Shown here piece by piece: positions 7,277 to 16,446 of a DNA stretch of 64,000 nucleotides (position 1 is its first letter; the number at the start of each line of letters is the position of its first letter). Position numbers and translations under genes: made by a program. Under the pieces are notes generated by a model. The model was not told the DNA's origin. It was given only the letters and a program-made list of their open reading frames with translations, and did not search any database. The stretch spans positions 3,916,501-3,980,500 of the forward strand of contig NZ_CP035952.1 of NCBI RefSeq assembly GCF_004214895.1, in the 5' to 3' direction. This DNA is from Pseudomonas tructae. Its GTDB lineage: Bacteria; Pseudomonadota; Gammaproteobacteria; Pseudomonadales; Pseudomonadaceae.

Positions 7277-7492
7277 GAACACTCGCTCGATGACGGCCGG
7301 CAGCCACTGCCCGGCCCTGAGCGCTGATCATAGGCTGGCGCGCGTCCGGGGTATAGCCTGCGGCAGGCTTAGAACAAAGCGGCCCAAGCCGCTAGACCAT
7401 CGGTCAATAGCCTGTAATGGGCAAACAGCTAGACTGAAGACGTGTCCACGTGGCGAAACGGGTTGGCGTGGACGTGACGTAAGGAGGCAAGC

Positions 7493-7669
7493 ATGAGCCT
7501 GACAATGGCAATCCTGATGCTGCTCGGCGCCTGGTTGAGCGTCGCGGCTGCCATGCTCTGGGGGGTGTTGCGCATCGCCCGGCATCATCATCCGCATCAT
7601 CGTGTTGCGCCTGAAGGCAAGGATGCGGTGCCGGTGCGGCGCAGTCGCCGGCATGCGGGGGCACATTAA
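7493..7669 (+). CDS. 58-aa single-span membrane protein, His-rich
   Basis: A small gene with a near-perfect ribosome binding site (AAGGAGG at 7480-7487). It encodes MSLTMAILMLLGAWLSVAAA followed by MLWGVLRIAR, one strong membrane helix. A cytosolic His cluster (HHHPHH) and a basic tail ending in HAGAH follow. No family is recognised. The RBS strength and clean membrane-helix composition argue that it is real. The His cluster could bind metal, but this is speculative. A REP element lies just downstream. Confidence 0.7.
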   Translation: MSLTMAILMLLGAWLSVAAAMLWGVLRIARHHHPHHRVAPEGKDAVPVRRSRRHAGAH

Positions 7670-7683
7670 AGATCTTTAAAAGC

Positions 7684-7752
7684 ATCGCGGGGCAAGCCCG
7701 CTCCCACAGGTTTGTGGGAGCGGCGGTGCGACGACTCGACTTGCCCCGCGAT
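7684..7752. repeat. REP-type inverted repeat (paired)
   Basis: Starts ATCGCGGGGCAAG and ends with the reverse complement CTTGCCCCGCGAT; inside is the nested palindrome CCGCTCCCACA/TGTGGGAGCGG. This is the common Pseudomonas REP (BIME-like) unit. It lies between two convergent genes and can act as a terminator or mRNA stabiliser. Confidence 0.9.
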
Positions 7753-7760
7753 GAGCTCAA

Positions 7761-8510
7761 TCAGCCCTCAGCCGCCTCACGCTTCAAGCGTGCCCGGCGC
7801 GACATGATGTTAAGCATTTCGATCACCGTCGAGAAGGCCATCGCCGCATACACATAACCCTTGGGTACGTGAGCACCGAAACCTTCGGCGATCAGGGTCA
7901 TGCCGATCATGATGAGGAAGCCCAGGGCCAGCATCACCACGGTCGGGTTGTCATTAATGAACTTGGCCAGCGGGTCGGCCGCCACCAGCATCACGATCAC
8001 GGCGCTGACCACGGCGATGATCATGATCGGCAGGTGCTCGGTCATGCCCACGGCGGTGATGATGCTGTCGATCGAGAAGACGATGTCCAGCACCAGGATC
8101 TGACCAATCGCTGCGGCAAAGCCCAGAGTGATGGTCGAGGACGCCTTGGCTTCAGCCTGGGCACGCGGGTCGACGCTTTCGTGGATCTCCTTGGTCGCCT
8201 TCCACAGCAGGAACAAGCCACCGGCGATGAGGATCATGTCCTTCCAGGAGAAGGTATGGCCGAACACATCGATGACCGGCTCGGTCAGCTGGACGATCCA
8301 GGCCACGGTGCTGAGCAGGCCCAGGCGCATGATCAGGGCCATGCTGATACCAATGCGCCGTGCCTTGGAGCGGAACGCTTCAGGCAACTTGTTGGTAAGG
8401 ATGGAGATGAAGATCAGGTTGTCGATACCCAGGACAATCTCCATGGCCACCAGGGTGGCCAGGGCGACCCAGGCGGTCGGGCTTGCAGCGAGTTCCAACA
8501 AGTATTCCAT
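7761..8510 (-). CDS. TerC-family integral membrane protein
   Basis: A 249-aa protein with about seven hydrophobic segments. TerC-family signatures are the paired acidic motifs [19 protein letters not shown] near the N-terminus and [19 protein letters not shown] after the central loop. TerC/Alx-type proteins are linked to metal-ion (Mn2+) export and tellurite resistance; this short form without CBS domains is usually of unknown substrate. The central loop (residues about 105-125) is hydrophilic. A small lipoprotein gene lies 31 bp upstream on the same strand and may be co-transcribed. The gene ends at a REP element. Confidence 0.9.
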   Translation of the reverse strand: MEYLLELAASPTAWVALATLVAMEIVLGIDNLIFISILTNKLPEAFRSKARRIGISMALIMRLGLLSTVAWIVQLTEPVIDVFGHTFSWKDMILIAGGLFLLWKATKEIHESVDPRAQAEAKASSTITLGFAAAIGQILVLDIVFSIDSIITAVGMTEHLPIMIIAVVSAVIVMLVAADPLAKFINDNPTVVMLALGFLIMIGMTLIAEGFGAHVPKGYVYAAMAFSTVIEMLNIMSRRARLKREAAEG

Positions 8511-8541
8511 GAATCAATCCTGCACAAGGCTAAAGGGTGGG

Positions 8542-8793
8542 TCAGATTTCCTGGGCGCTTTTATCGCTTTGTGGCTTGTCGGCCTTATCAGCCTTGTCGC
8601 CGCCCTCGGAGCCGGTGGCTTCGCTCAATGCCTCTTGAGCGGCTTCATTGGTTTTGTCGATAGCCTCTTTGGCCGACTCCGCTGCCTGGTTGAGCATCTG
8701 CTGGGCGGACTTTTCCGCCTGCTCGCAACCGCTCATGGCCATCAGGGCCAGCAGCAACACCAAGGGTGTACCGATGGATTTGAAGTGAAGCAT
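8542..8793 (-). CDS. Small Ala/Glu/Lys-rich lipoprotein, unknown function
   Basis: An 83-aa precursor with signal sequence TPLVLLLALMAMSGC; the lipobox Cys is at residue 22. The mature part is one highly charged amphipathic helix (EKSAQQMLNQAAESAKEAI) and a Lys/Asp-rich tail (GDKADKADKPQSDKS). ATG 8793 is preferred to an in-frame start six codons earlier because GGAG lies at suitable spacing. It is probably outer-membrane anchored. The function is unknown. It lies 31 bp upstream of the TerC-family gene on the same strand. Confidence 0.7.
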   Translation of the reverse strand: MLHFKSIGTPLVLLLALMAMSGCEQAEKSAQQMLNQAAESAKEAIDKTNEAAQEALSEATGSEGGDKADKADKPQSDKSAQEI

Positions 8794-8928
8794 CTGGGGT
8801 TCTCCATGCAAATAGTCGGTGCAAAATCAGTAGCACCGTGATGGCAGAGAATTCTAAATATCTGGATACATCAGGAAAATTCGTATTTTCAGCGGTTATA
8901 CTTCGGTTTTTTCGAATCGGAAATCGGC

Positions 8929-9825
8929 ATGCTCAATTACCGGCAACTGCATTACTTCTGGGTGGTGGCCAAGACCGGCAGCATCGTGCGGGCCTGCGAG
9001 CAGCTGAACCTGACCCCGCAGACCATCAGCGGGCAGATCACCCTGCTCGAACAAACCTATGGCATCGAGCTGTTCCGCCGGGTGGGGCGCCAGCTGGAGC
9101 TGACCGAGAGCGGCCGGCAGACCCTGACCTACGCCGAACAGATGTTCCAGATCGGTGGCGAGCTTGAGGCCATGCTGCGCGCACGGCCTGATGAGCAGCA
9201 GATACTGTTCCGGGTCGGAGTCGCGGATGTGGTGCCCAAGTCCATCGTCTATCGCTTGCTGGCACCGACCATGGCCATGGAAGACGCCCTGCGCTTGAGC
9301 TGCCGCGAAGACAAACTCGAACGGCTGCTGGCGGACCTGGCGATCCAGCGCCTGGACCTGGTGATTTCCGACAGCCCCATGCCAAGCCACCTGGACATCA
9401 AGGGTTACAGCCAGAAACTCGGCGAATGCGGCATCAGCTTTTTTGCCACACCGGCATTGGCCGAGCAGTATGGGCGCAACTTCCCGGCCTGCCTGCAACA
9501 CGCGCCGCTGTTGATCCCCGGCCAGGAAACCGTGGTGCGCAGCCGCCTGCTGCGCTGGTTCGCCGAGCAGCAATTGCAGCCGCGGATCGTCGGCGAGTTC
9601 GACGACAGCGCCTTGATGCAGGCCTTCGGGCAATCGGGCAGCGGCATTTTCATCGCCCCCAGTGTGATTGCCGACGAGGTCTGCAAACAATACGGCGTCC
9701 AGTTGATCGGCCAGACTGACGCCGTCATCGAGTCGTTCTATGCCATCTCGGTGGAGCGCAAGGTCAAGCACCCGGGCACCCTGGCCATCACCGAAGGCGC
9801 CCGCCGCCAGTTGTTCAACTGGTAG
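8929..9825 (+). CDS. nhaR: LysR-family regulator NhaR
   Basis: A 298-aa LysR-type activator. The N-terminus (MLNYRQLHYFWVVAKTGSI, then TPQTISGQITLLEQ as the winged HTH) has the MLNY-QLHYFW signature of NhaR rather than generic LysR proteins. In E. coli NhaR activates the Na+/H+ antiporter gene nhaA and osmC in response to Na+. No antiporter gene is adjacent here, so the target is elsewhere or the role has diverged. The substrate-binding domain spans about residues 90-290. The divergent AT-rich upstream region (8794-8928) may hold its promoter. Confidence 0.88.
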   Translation: MLNYRQLHYFWVVAKTGSIVRACEQLNLTPQTISGQITLLEQTYGIELFRRVGRQLELTESGRQTLTYAEQMFQIGGELEAMLRARPDEQQILFRVGVADVVPKSIVYRLLAPTMAMEDALRLSCREDKLERLLADLAIQRLDLVISDSPMPSHLDIKGYSQKLGECGISFFATPALAEQYGRNFPACLQHAPLLIPGQETVVRSRLLRWFAEQQLQPRIVGEFDDSALMQAFGQSGSGIFIAPSVIADEVCKQYGVQLIGQTDAVIESFYAISVERKVKHPGTLAITEGARRQLFNW

Positions 9826-9956
9826 CCGGCTGCAACGCACAACCTACCGTCTGACACAGCGCAAACACCTACTGTGCCCTGCTGTGCTAAAGTCGCGCCC
9901 TTTTTCTGGCCCTGCCCTGCCAGGCGCCCCCTGAACAAGACAGAGAAACACCTGAC

Positions 9957-11168
9957 ATGACCCCTGTTCTAAACCTGTTGAACCGCACCAGCCTGGTGGT
10001 CCAGATCATGATCGGCCTCGTCGCCGGCATCGCCCTGGCAGTGTTCGTTCCCGACACCGCCGCAAGCCTCGGTTTCATCGGCAAGGTGTTCGTCTCCGCA
10101 CTCAAGGCGGTGGCGCCGATCCTGGTGTTCATCCTGGTCATGGCCTCGATCGCCAATCACCGTCACGGCACCGAAACCCATATCCGCCCGATCCTGGTGC
10201 TGTACCTGTTCGGCACCTTCGCCGCGGCCGTGGTCGCGGTGATTGCCAGCATGGCCTTCCCCTCGAACCTTGCGTTGAGCACCTCCGACGTTGCCCTGAG
10301 TGCGCCCGGCGGTATCACCGAGGTCCTGCAGAGCCTGCTGCTGAGCGTGGTCGACAACCCGGTGAGCGCGCTGATGAACGCCAACTTCATTGGCATCCTG
10401 GCCTGGGCCATCGGCCTGGGCGTGGCCATTCGGCACGCCGGGGAAACCACCCGCACAGTGGTCGCCGACCTCTCCAACGGGGTGACGCTGATCGTGCGCG
10501 TGGTGATTCGTTTTGCACCGCTGGGGATTTTCGGCCTGGTCGCCTCGACCCTGGCCCAGTCCGGGCTCGACGCCCTGCTCGGTTACCTGCACCTGCTGGC
10601 CGTGCTGATCGGCTGCATGCTGTTCGTGGCGCTGGTGGTCAACCCGGTCATCGTCTTCTGGAAGATCCGCCGCAACCCTTTCCCGCTGGTGCTGCTGTGC
10701 CTGCGCGAAAGTGGCATCACCGCCTTCTTCACCCGCAGCTCGGCCGCCAATATCCCGGTGAACATGGCCCTGAGCGAAAAACTCGGCCTGCATGAAGACA
10801 CCTACTCGGTGTCGATCCCGCTGGGCGCGACCATCAACATGGCGGGCGCCGCGATCACCATCACCGTGCTGACCCTGGCCGCCGTGCACACCCTGGGCAT
10901 TACTGTCGACATTCCTACCGCGATCCTGCTCAGCGTCGTCGCCGCCGTGTGTGCCTGTGGCGCCTCGGGGGTGGCCGGTGGTTCGCTGCTGCTGATCCCG
11001 CTGGCCTGCAGCCTGTTCGGCATCCCCAGCGAGATCGCCATGCAGGTGGTGGCGGTCGGCTTCATTATTGGCGTACTGCAGGACTCGGCGGAAACCGCGC
11101 TGAACTCCTCCACCGACGTGCTGTTCACCGCCGCGGCCTGCATGGCCGAGGAGCGCCAGGCCGCCTGA
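9957..11168 (+). CDS. sstT: Serine/threonine:Na+ symporter SstT
   Basis: A 403-aa member of the dicarboxylate/amino-acid:cation symporter (DAACS) family. It has eight or more membrane segments with re-entrant hairpins. The family motifs are [29 protein letters not shown] and the C-terminal [17 protein letters not shown], matching SstT rather than GltP. It imports L-serine and L-threonine with sodium at the inner membrane. It is monocistronic: 131 bp separates it from nhaR and a hairpin terminator follows. Confidence 0.93.
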   Translation: MTPVLNLLNRTSLVVQIMIGLVAGIALAVFVPDTAASLGFIGKVFVSALKAVAPILVFILVMASIANHRHGTETHIRPILVLYLFGTFAAAVVAVIASMAFPSNLALSTSDVALSAPGGITEVLQSLLLSVVDNPVSALMNANFIGILAWAIGLGVAIRHAGETTRTVVADLSNGVTLIVRVVIRFAPLGIFGLVASTLAQSGLDALLGYLHLLAVLIGCMLFVALVVNPVIVFWKIRRNPFPLVLLCLRESGITAFFTRSSAANIPVNMALSEKLGLHEDTYSVSIPLGATINMAGAAITITVLTLAAVHTLGITVDIPTAILLSVVAAVCACGASGVAGGSLLLIPLACSLFGIPSEIAMQVVAVGFIIGVLQDSAETALNSSTDVLFTAAACMAEERQAA

Positions 11169-11177
11169 GCCCGACCG

Positions 11178-11213
11178 GCAGCCGGTGCGCCCTGCACCGG
11201 CTGCTTGTGTTTT
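11178..11213 (+). terminator. Hairpin terminator after sstT
   Basis: GCAGCCGGTG and CACCGGCTGC pair as a perfect 10-bp stem with a 7-nt loop, then TTGTGTTTT. It starts 10 bp after the sstT stop. Confidence 0.8.
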
Positions 11214-11264
11214 ACCCTGCTGCGCACCTAGGCTAGAGGCCTTTCTTCGCATAGAGACAGGGCC

Positions 11265-11909
11265 ATGTCCGCCGAACACCAAACCCCTTCCGACGCCCGC
11301 TTCACCAGCACCGAAATCCGCGTGCTCGGTTCGCTGATCGAAAAACAGGCCACCAGCCCGGAAACCTACCCCCTGACCCTCAACGCCCTGGTGCTGGCCT
11401 GCAACCAGAAGACCAGCCGCGAGCCGGTTATGAACCTCAGCCAGGGCCAGGTCGGCCAGGCCCTGCGGGCACTGGAAGGCCAGGGCCTGACCCGCCTGCA
11501 GATGGGCAGCCGCGCCGACCGCTGGGAGCAGCGGGTCGACAAGGCCCTGGAGCTGGTACCGGCGCAAGTGACCCTGCTCGGCTTGATGTTCCTGCGCGGG
11601 CCGCAGACCGTCAACGAACTGCTGACCCGCAGCAACCGCATGCACGAGTTCGAAGACACAGAGCAGGTCGTGCATCAGCTGGAGCGCCTGATTGCCCGAG
11701 GTTTGGCCCTGCACCTGCCGCGCCAGGCCGGGCAGCGCGAGGATCGCTACACCCATGCCCTGGGTGACCCGGCCGAGATCGAGGCGATTCTGGCGGCGCG
11801 CCAGCAAGGCCCGGAGCGCTCGGCAGGCGGCGCCGTGTCGCTGGAGCGGATCGAAGCGCTGGAGGCGCGGATCGCGGCGCTGGAAGAGCGCCTGGCGCAG
11901 TTCGAGTAA
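11265..11909 (+). CDS. yceH: YceH-family (DUF480) protein
   Basis: A 214-aa protein with the diagnostic DUF480 start ([39 protein letters not shown]) and two winged-helix domains. It ends in a short coiled coil ([19 protein letters not shown]). The family is widespread in proteobacteria and its function is unresolved. The gene has its own start region after the sstT terminator and ends at a REP hairpin facing the next convergent gene. Confidence 0.93.
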   Translation: MSAEHQTPSDARFTSTEIRVLGSLIEKQATSPETYPLTLNALVLACNQKTSREPVMNLSQGQVGQALRALEGQGLTRLQMGSRADRWEQRVDKALELVPAQVTLLGLMFLRGPQTVNELLTRSNRMHEFEDTEQVVHQLERLIARGLALHLPRQAGQREDRYTHALGDPAEIEAILAARQQGPERSAGGAVSLERIEALEARIAALEERLAQFE

Positions 11910-11913
11910 GCCC

Positions 11914-11951
11914 ATCGCGGGGCAAGTCGGGTCGCCGCATCGCCCCGCGAT
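11914..11951. repeat. Short REP-type palindrome between convergent genes
   Basis: ATCGCGGGGC and GCCCCGCGAT enclose an 18-bp loop 4 bp after the yceH stop. It probably acts as a bidirectional terminator for yceH and the shikimate-dehydrogenase-like gene. Confidence 0.8.
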
Positions 11952-11962
11952 TGCTTTACCTT

Positions 11963-12781
11963 TCAGCCACGGGCAAACGCCACCGCCCGCGCCACCTGCT
12001 CATCGGTCGGCCGCACCCCGGTGTACAGCACAAACTGCTCCAGCGCCTGCAAGGCAATCACGTCCAAACCGGTGATCACCGGCTTGCCCAAGCGCCGGGC
12101 CTCGACGATCAACGGCGTTTGCGAAGGCATCGCCACCACATCGAACACCTGCTGCGCCGCCGCAATCGCCTCGGGCGTGAACGCCAATTGCTCAGCCTCG
12201 ACCCCACCGGCCATGCCGATCGGCGTGACATTCACCAGCATCGGCGGGCACAAATCGCCCAGCTGCGCCTGCCAGCGATACCCGCAACTGTCGGCCAGTT
12301 GCCGGCCTGCCTGTTCATTGCGGGCGACGATAATGCCCTGGGTGAAACCGGCATCACGCAAAGCGCTGGCCACTGCCTTGGCCATACCGCCGCTGCCGCG
12401 CAGGGCAAAGGCCGTGGCCGGATCAATACGATGCTGCGCCAGCAGTTGCCGCACCGCCAGGTAATCCGTGTTGTAGGCCTTCAGCTGGCCGTTGCTGTTG
12501 ACGATAGTGTTGATCGACTCGATCGCCGCCGCTGACGGATCGATTTCATCGACCAGGGCCATGCAGGCTTCCTTGTAGGGCATCGACACGCCGCAACCGC
12601 GAATGCCCAGCGCGCGAATACCGGCAACCGCCGCGGGCAGGTCCTGGGTGGTCATGGCCTTGTAGTAGTAATCGAGCCCCAGCTGCTGGTACAGGTGGTT
12701 ATGAAAACGCACGCCAAAGGTGCCGGGACGCCCGGCCAGCGAGATGCACAGCACGGTGTCTTTGCCTGGAACAGTAGTCAT
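11963..12781 (-). CDS. Shikimate 5-dehydrogenase-like protein (AroE/YdiB paralogue)
   Basis: A 272-aa member of the shikimate dehydrogenase family. The N-terminal substrate domain has GVSMPYKEACMALVDE (the catalytic Lys in the MPYKE motif) and ESINTIVN. The Rossmann segment is LRGSGGMAKAVASALRDAG, where canonical AroE has GAGGA-A. This variant (C-I-SLAG start, altered nucleotide loop) is typical of the non-AroE paralogues in pseudomonads, so shikimate need not be the substrate. GGAGAAGG precedes ATG 12781. No aromatic-pathway genes adjoin. Confidence 0.85.
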   Translation of the reverse strand: MTTVPGKDTVLCISLAGRPGTFGVRFHNHLYQQLGLDYYYKAMTTQDLPAAVAGIRALGIRGCGVSMPYKEACMALVDEIDPSAAAIESINTIVNSNGQLKAYNTDYLAVRQLLAQHRIDPATAFALRGSGGMAKAVASALRDAGFTQGIIVARNEQAGRQLADSCGYRWQAQLGDLCPPMLVNVTPIGMAGGVEAEQLAFTPEAIAAAQQVFDVVAMPSQTPLIVEARRLGKPVITGLDVIALQALEQFVLYTGVRPTDEQVARAVAFARG

Positions 12782-12911
12782 TGCCTTCTCCCTGCGAGCG
12801 AACCGGCATTATGCCCAAGCATGGTGATGATGATCACTATCAAGCCGGTTGATTTCAACCGCGACGCCCTGGCCGTTAAGGTGGGCCCATGATTCGCAGG
12901 AGGAACCCCAC

Positions 12912-13094
12912 ATGGCCCCTATCAATATCATGTCCGTCATCGGCAGTGCCGTCCCCACCTCGCTCAGGGAGCTGGGCCTGCTGGCCTGCTGGTACCTGGT
13001 GCGCAATGGCGAAGCGATTTCCGGGCCATTGACCTCGCTGCCCGCCGCCCAGGCCCTCGCCGACCGCCTCGAAAGCCCCGGTCTGCGCGCCTGA
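12912..13094 (+). CDS. 60-aa conserved-looking small protein, unknown function
   Basis: A 60-codon gene with a strong ribosome binding site (CAGGAGG about 9 bp before ATG 12912) and its own terminator. The product (MAPINIMSVIGSAVPTSLRE, then LLACWYLVRNGEAISGPLTS and an Ala-rich helix) looks like a compact soluble protein: a WYLVRNGE-GP strand pair resembling a small beta-hairpin domain, then a helix. The frame is open upstream, but the RBS fixes this start. No function is recognised. Confidence 0.7.
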   Translation: MAPINIMSVIGSAVPTSLRELGLLACWYLVRNGEAISGPLTSLPAAQALADRLESPGLRA

Positions 13095-13138
13095 GGCCAG
13101 CCAACCTGTTTATCGTGCGTTGCTCCGCACAGCCCCTT

Positions 13139-13163
13139 GCCCCGCCTTTTGGCGGGGCTTTTT
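13139..13163 (+). terminator. Rho-independent terminator
   Basis: GCCCCGCC-TTTT-GGCGGGGC followed by five T. The stem is a perfect 8 bp, 44 bp after the 60-aa gene. Confidence 0.9.
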
Positions 13164-13231
13164 ATGGGCGGTCGATCGGCTCGGCCGGGGTTGTTATCAT
13201 CGTGCGCTGATCACGCTAGCAGGAAGTCGTC

Positions 13232-14200
13232 ATGAAGGTAATCAATTGGGCAATGATTGGCTGCGGCAGCGTTGCCGAACGCAAAAGCGGCCCGGCGTTC
13301 TACAAGGCGCCGGGTTCGGCGTTGTTGGCGGTGATGGGCCGGCGCCCGGCCGCCGCCCAGGACTACGCCGCGCGTCATGGCATCGCCAGGGTCTACAGCG
13401 ATGCGGCGCAGTTGATCGCCGACCCGCAAATCGATGCCGTGTACATCGCCACCCCACCCGATAGCCACTGCGCCTATGCCCTGCAAGTGGCCGCGGCCGG
13501 CAAGCACTGCTGTGTGGAAAAACCAATGTCGCTCAGCGCCGCCAGCAGCCAGCGGATGCAACAGGCCTTCACCGAGGCCGGGCGGCATCTGTTCGTGTCC
13601 TATTACCGGCGCTCGTTGCCGCGTTTCCAGCACGTACGCCAATGGCTGCTGGACGGCCGAATTGGTGAGGTGCGGCACCTGAGCTGGACCCTGACCAAGC
13701 CACCCACCGACGCTGACCGCAGCGGCGCTGACAACTGGCGTACCGACCCACAGATCGCCGGTGGCGGCTACTTCGCCGACCTCGCCAGCCACGGCCTGGA
13801 CCTGTTCCAGTACCTGCTCGGCGATATCACCGAGGTCACCGGCTGTGTCGCCCGCCAGGCCGGCCTGTATGCGGCCGAAGACGCCGTGGCCGCCAGTTGG
13901 CGCTTTGCCAGCGGGGCTTTGGGCACGGGCTGCTGGAACTTCGTCGCCGACCGCCGCGAGGACCGCGTCGAGATCATCGGCAGCAAGGGCCGGATCGGCT
14001 TTTCGGTGTTCGACGAATACCCGCTGCGCCTGGACGCCGACGAGCAACTGAGCCTGCACATCGCCAACCCCGAACACATCCAGTGGTATCACGTGCTGGG
14101 CATGAACGCGCACATTCGTGGCGAGGCCGAACACCCGGCCACCGCTGCGCACGCGCTGAAAACCGATTGGGTCATGGATCGGATCCTGGGGCGGCAATGA
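13232..14200 (+). CDS. Gfo/Idh/MocA-family NAD(P)-dependent oxidoreductase
   Basis: A 322-aa protein. Residues 1-120 form a Rossmann fold starting INWAMIGCGSVAERKSGPAF, and the family EKP motif is present in VEKPMSLSAASS. The C-terminal domain carries GGGYFADLASHGLDL, with the family's active-site His in the SHGLDL turn. Enzymes of this family oxidise or reduce sugars, inositols and related polyols; the substrate cannot be told from sequence. AGGAAG precedes ATG 13232. A GNAT gene follows convergently with 16 bp between. Confidence 0.88.
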   Translation: MKVINWAMIGCGSVAERKSGPAFYKAPGSALLAVMGRRPAAAQDYAARHGIARVYSDAAQLIADPQIDAVYIATPPDSHCAYALQVAAAGKHCCVEKPMSLSAASSQRMQQAFTEAGRHLFVSYYRRSLPRFQHVRQWLLDGRIGEVRHLSWTLTKPPTDADRSGADNWRTDPQIAGGGYFADLASHGLDLFQYLLGDITEVTGCVARQAGLYAAEDAVAASWRFASGALGTGCWNFVADRREDRVEIIGSKGRIGFSVFDEYPLRLDADEQLSLHIANPEHIQWYHVLGMNAHIRGEAEHPATAAHALKTDWVMDRILGRQ

Positions 14201-14216
14201 TCGTTGGCCAATGGGC

Positions 14217-14639
14217 TCAGAGCAGTTTGCGCATGAAGTACCGGGTATGCCCAGGCGGATAGTCGGCCAGCTCACCAAACACCGTGAACCCAAGCGTGCG
14301 GTAAAACGCTGGCGCCTGAAAGCTGAAGGTGTCCAGCCAGATACCGAGACAACCTGCTTCGCGCGCCCTGGCCTCGGCCAGGGCCATCAAGTCGCGCCCC
14401 AGCCCCTGACCACGCAGGGATTCGGGCACGGCCAGCAGTTCGACGAACATCCAGCCAGAAGAGATCTTGCCATACAAGCCACCACTGGCTTCGCCGCTGT
14501 GCGGATCGCGCAGCGACCAGGCAAAGGTTTGCAACTGTGGCTCACCGGCTTGGCTGATATTGTGGGCGCGTAGTGGCTTGAGGATTGCTTCGCGCTGCTG
14601 CTCGCTGGGGCTGCGGATGAACTCGATGTGGGCTGTCAT
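14217..14639 (-). CDS. GNAT-family N-acetyltransferase
   Basis: A 140-aa protein with the acetyl-CoA-binding motif A (VPESLRGQGLGRDLMALAEARA) and the motif B strand FYRTLGFTVFGELADYPPGHT. The FVELLAVPE strand before motif A is typical. The substrate is unknown. ATG 14639 is chosen over an in-frame TTG further upstream because the domain begins immediately after it, though no strong RBS is visible. It is convergent with the oxidoreductase. Confidence 0.85.
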   Translation of the reverse strand: MTAHIEFIRSPSEQQREAILKPLRAHNISQAGEPQLQTFAWSLRDPHSGEASGGLYGKISSGWMFVELLAVPESLRGQGLGRDLMALAEARAREAGCLGIWLDTFSFQAPAFYRTLGFTVFGELADYPPGHTRYFMRKLL

Positions 14640-14855
14640 GAAGCGGTCGTCCGGTTGACCAGGGGAAAGACACGACAATAGCAAATACGCACCCTGTAAT
14701 TGGTACAGGATCGGTACAGGATTAATTTTTTTTCATGTTTCGCCCAACGGATGCGGGGCAATCGACAGGATCTGGGCCATACTCCAGAATGCAAGGGTCT
14801 TTGGGGGAAAACCCTTGCACAGCCAACAACATACCAACTTTTAGTGAGCCTCAAC

Positions 14856-15779
14856 GTGAAAACTCCCCTATCGATTCTTAGCCTGCTGCTGTTGCTCACA
14901 GGTACTGCGACTGTCACGTCGACCGCTGTTGCACAACCCCCAGCCCAGCAACAACGCGACCCCGCCAAGTTGCACCTGGCGTCAGGCAGCGCCCTGCTGA
15001 TCGACCTGCAAACCAACAAGGTGCTGTACGCCAACAACCCCGATCGGGTGGTACCGATCGCCTCGGTGACCAAGCTGATGACCGGCATGGTGGTGCTTGA
15101 CGCCAAGCAGAACATGGACGAGATGCTCACGGTCACCATCGCCCAGAACAAGGAAATGAAAGGGGTGTATTCGCGGGTCAAGCTGGGCAGCCAGCTCAAC
15201 CGCAAGGACATGCTGCTGATCACCCTGATGTCCTCGGAGAACCGCGCCGCCTCAACCCTGGCGCACAACTACCCAGGTGGCTACAACGCCTTCATCAAGG
15301 CGATGAACGCCAAGGCCCGGGCGCTGGGCATGAGCCACACCCGCTATGTTGAGCCAACCGGGCTTTCGACCAGCAACGTCTCCACCGCCCGCGATCTGAG
15401 CAAGCTGCTGATGGCTGCACGCAACTACCCGCTGCTGAGCCAGTTGAGCACCACTCGCGAGCAGACCGTGGCGTTTCGTAAACCCAACTACACCCTGGGC
15501 TTTCGCAACACCGACCACCTGGTCAACAAGAGCAACTGGGACATCAAGCTGACCAAGACCGGCTTCACCAACGATGCCGGCCACTGCCTGGTGCTGTTGA
15601 CCAGGATGGACAACCGCCCGGTGGCCATGGTGATTCTCGATGCCTTCGGCAAGTACACCCACTTTGCCGACGCCAGCCGCATGCGCCAGTGGCTGGAAAC
15701 CGGCAGCACCAAGCCGGCACCGGCGGTGGCCATGCGCTACAAGTCCGAGCGCACCCAGAACCGCCAACTGGCGGACTGA
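14856..15779 (+). CDS. pbpG: D-alanyl-D-alanine endopeptidase PbpG (PBP7 type)
   Basis: A 307-aa periplasmic low-molecular-weight penicillin-binding protein of the S11 family. The signal peptide is [19 protein letters not shown]. The active-site triad of motifs is complete: S-x-x-K in [12 protein letters not shown]-x-N in MSSENRAAS and K-T-G in KLTKTGFTN. It cleaves D-Ala-meso-DAP cross-links in peptidoglycan. The start is GTG 14856, with AGTGAG 7 bp upstream and the signal peptide directly following; a GTG four codons earlier is possible. It is followed by a bidirectional terminator. Confidence 0.92.
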   Translation: MKTPLSILSLLLLLTGTATVTSTAVAQPPAQQQRDPAKLHLASGSALLIDLQTNKVLYANNPDRVVPIASVTKLMTGMVVLDAKQNMDEMLTVTIAQNKEMKGVYSRVKLGSQLNRKDMLLITLMSSENRAASTLAHNYPGGYNAFIKAMNAKARALGMSHTRYVEPTGLSTSNVSTARDLSKLLMAARNYPLLSQLSTTREQTVAFRKPNYTLGFRNTDHLVNKSNWDIKLTKTGFTNDAGHCLVLLTRMDNRPVAMVILDAFGKYTHFADASRMRQWLETGSTKPAPAVAMRYKSERTQNRQLAD

Positions 15780-15814
15780 AAAAAAAGGCCTGTGCATGCA
15801 CAGGCCCTTTTTTT
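15780..15814. terminator. Bidirectional terminator between convergent genes
   Basis: A-tract, then GGCCTGTGCA and its perfect reverse complement TGCACAGGCC, then a T-tract. It serves pbpG (+) and the coiled-coil protein gene (-), whose stop codon begins 4 bp further on. Confidence 0.93.
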
Positions 15815-15817
15815 GCC

Positions 15818-16261
15818 TCAGGCGCTGGTGTCGACCAATGCGCCCGAGCTGTTGCCACCGACTTCGGTCAGCGCCTTGAGCAGCGCCGCCGTGGCGTTTG
15901 CGAGCGCCCCTGAGATCGCGCCCACTGCCGCTTGCGCGGCAGCGACAGCAGAAGCCTTGGCGGTCGGCTCCATGTCGTTGGCCATGATTTCCTGCAAGCG
16001 CTTTTCCGCCTCGGCCAATTGCTTTTGCATTTTCTTGATCAGTTCGCGCATTTGCTTGATGTGTGCCGGTTCACCGCCAGCCTCTTCGCTTTCCTTGGCC
16101 TCTTCGGTCTTGCCATTATCACGCAACTTGGACAGATCGACGCCAACCGCGCCTGTTGCCTCAAGCTCAGCCTGCTTTTCCTGACCGGTAATGGTAATGC
16201 CGGTGTTAATGCCGCTGTTCAAAGGGGTCCCGTTGATGGATACGGCGCTGAATCCTGCCAT
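15818..16261 (-). CDS. Coiled-coil protein of unknown function next to pvdM
   Basis: A 147-aa protein without signal peptide. Residues 1-30 are Gly/Thr/Asn-rich (SINGTPLNSGINTGITI). Residues about 75-110 form a strong coiled coil (IKQMRELIKKMQKQLAEAEK). The C-terminal 45 residues are Ala-rich (AVAAAQAAVGAISGALANA), with the look of a helical hairpin. The heptad segment recalls FlxA-type proteins, but I would not assign it. ATG 16261 is chosen over an upstream extension because that region has no coding character and runs into the pvdM promoter. It diverges from pvdM across about 185 bp containing an IS box. Confidence 0.65.
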   Translation of the reverse strand: MAGFSAVSINGTPLNSGINTGITITGQEKQAELEATGAVGVDLSKLRDNGKTEEAKESEEAGGEPAHIKQMRELIKKMQKQLAEAEKRLQEIMANDMEPTAKASAVAAAQAAVGAISGALANATAALLKALTEVGGNSSGALVDTSA

Positions 16262-16341
16262 GTTTCTATCGTCCTGATGGTATTGGGGTAACCGGGCTAT
16301 CGGCTGAACAGGCGCACACTTGAGCCTGACCAGCCTCTGGA

Positions 16342-16365
16342 TAAATTTGCCGGCACGCCATTCGT
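16342..16365 (+). promoter_or_regulatory. PvdS iron-starvation box upstream of pvdM
   Basis: TAAAT (16342-16346), exactly 16 bp, then CGT (16363-16365), matching the PvdS -35/-10 rule TAAAT-N16/17-CGT. It lies about 80 bp before pvdM and would place pvdMNO under the Fur-controlled sigma factor PvdS. Confidence 0.85.
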
Positions 16366-16446
16366 CCCTCCTGATACCCGCGCTTCGCCCCCGGCACCCC
16401 CGTGCACCGGGCAAGCCGTTCCGATCAGCCCAGCGTCGAGATGGCA

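Noticed and set aside
9969..11915. A 648-codon minus-strand frame over sstT and yceH
   Set aside because: It spans two clear plus-strand genes and their terminator, and its product is low-complexity. It is a codon-bias shadow.
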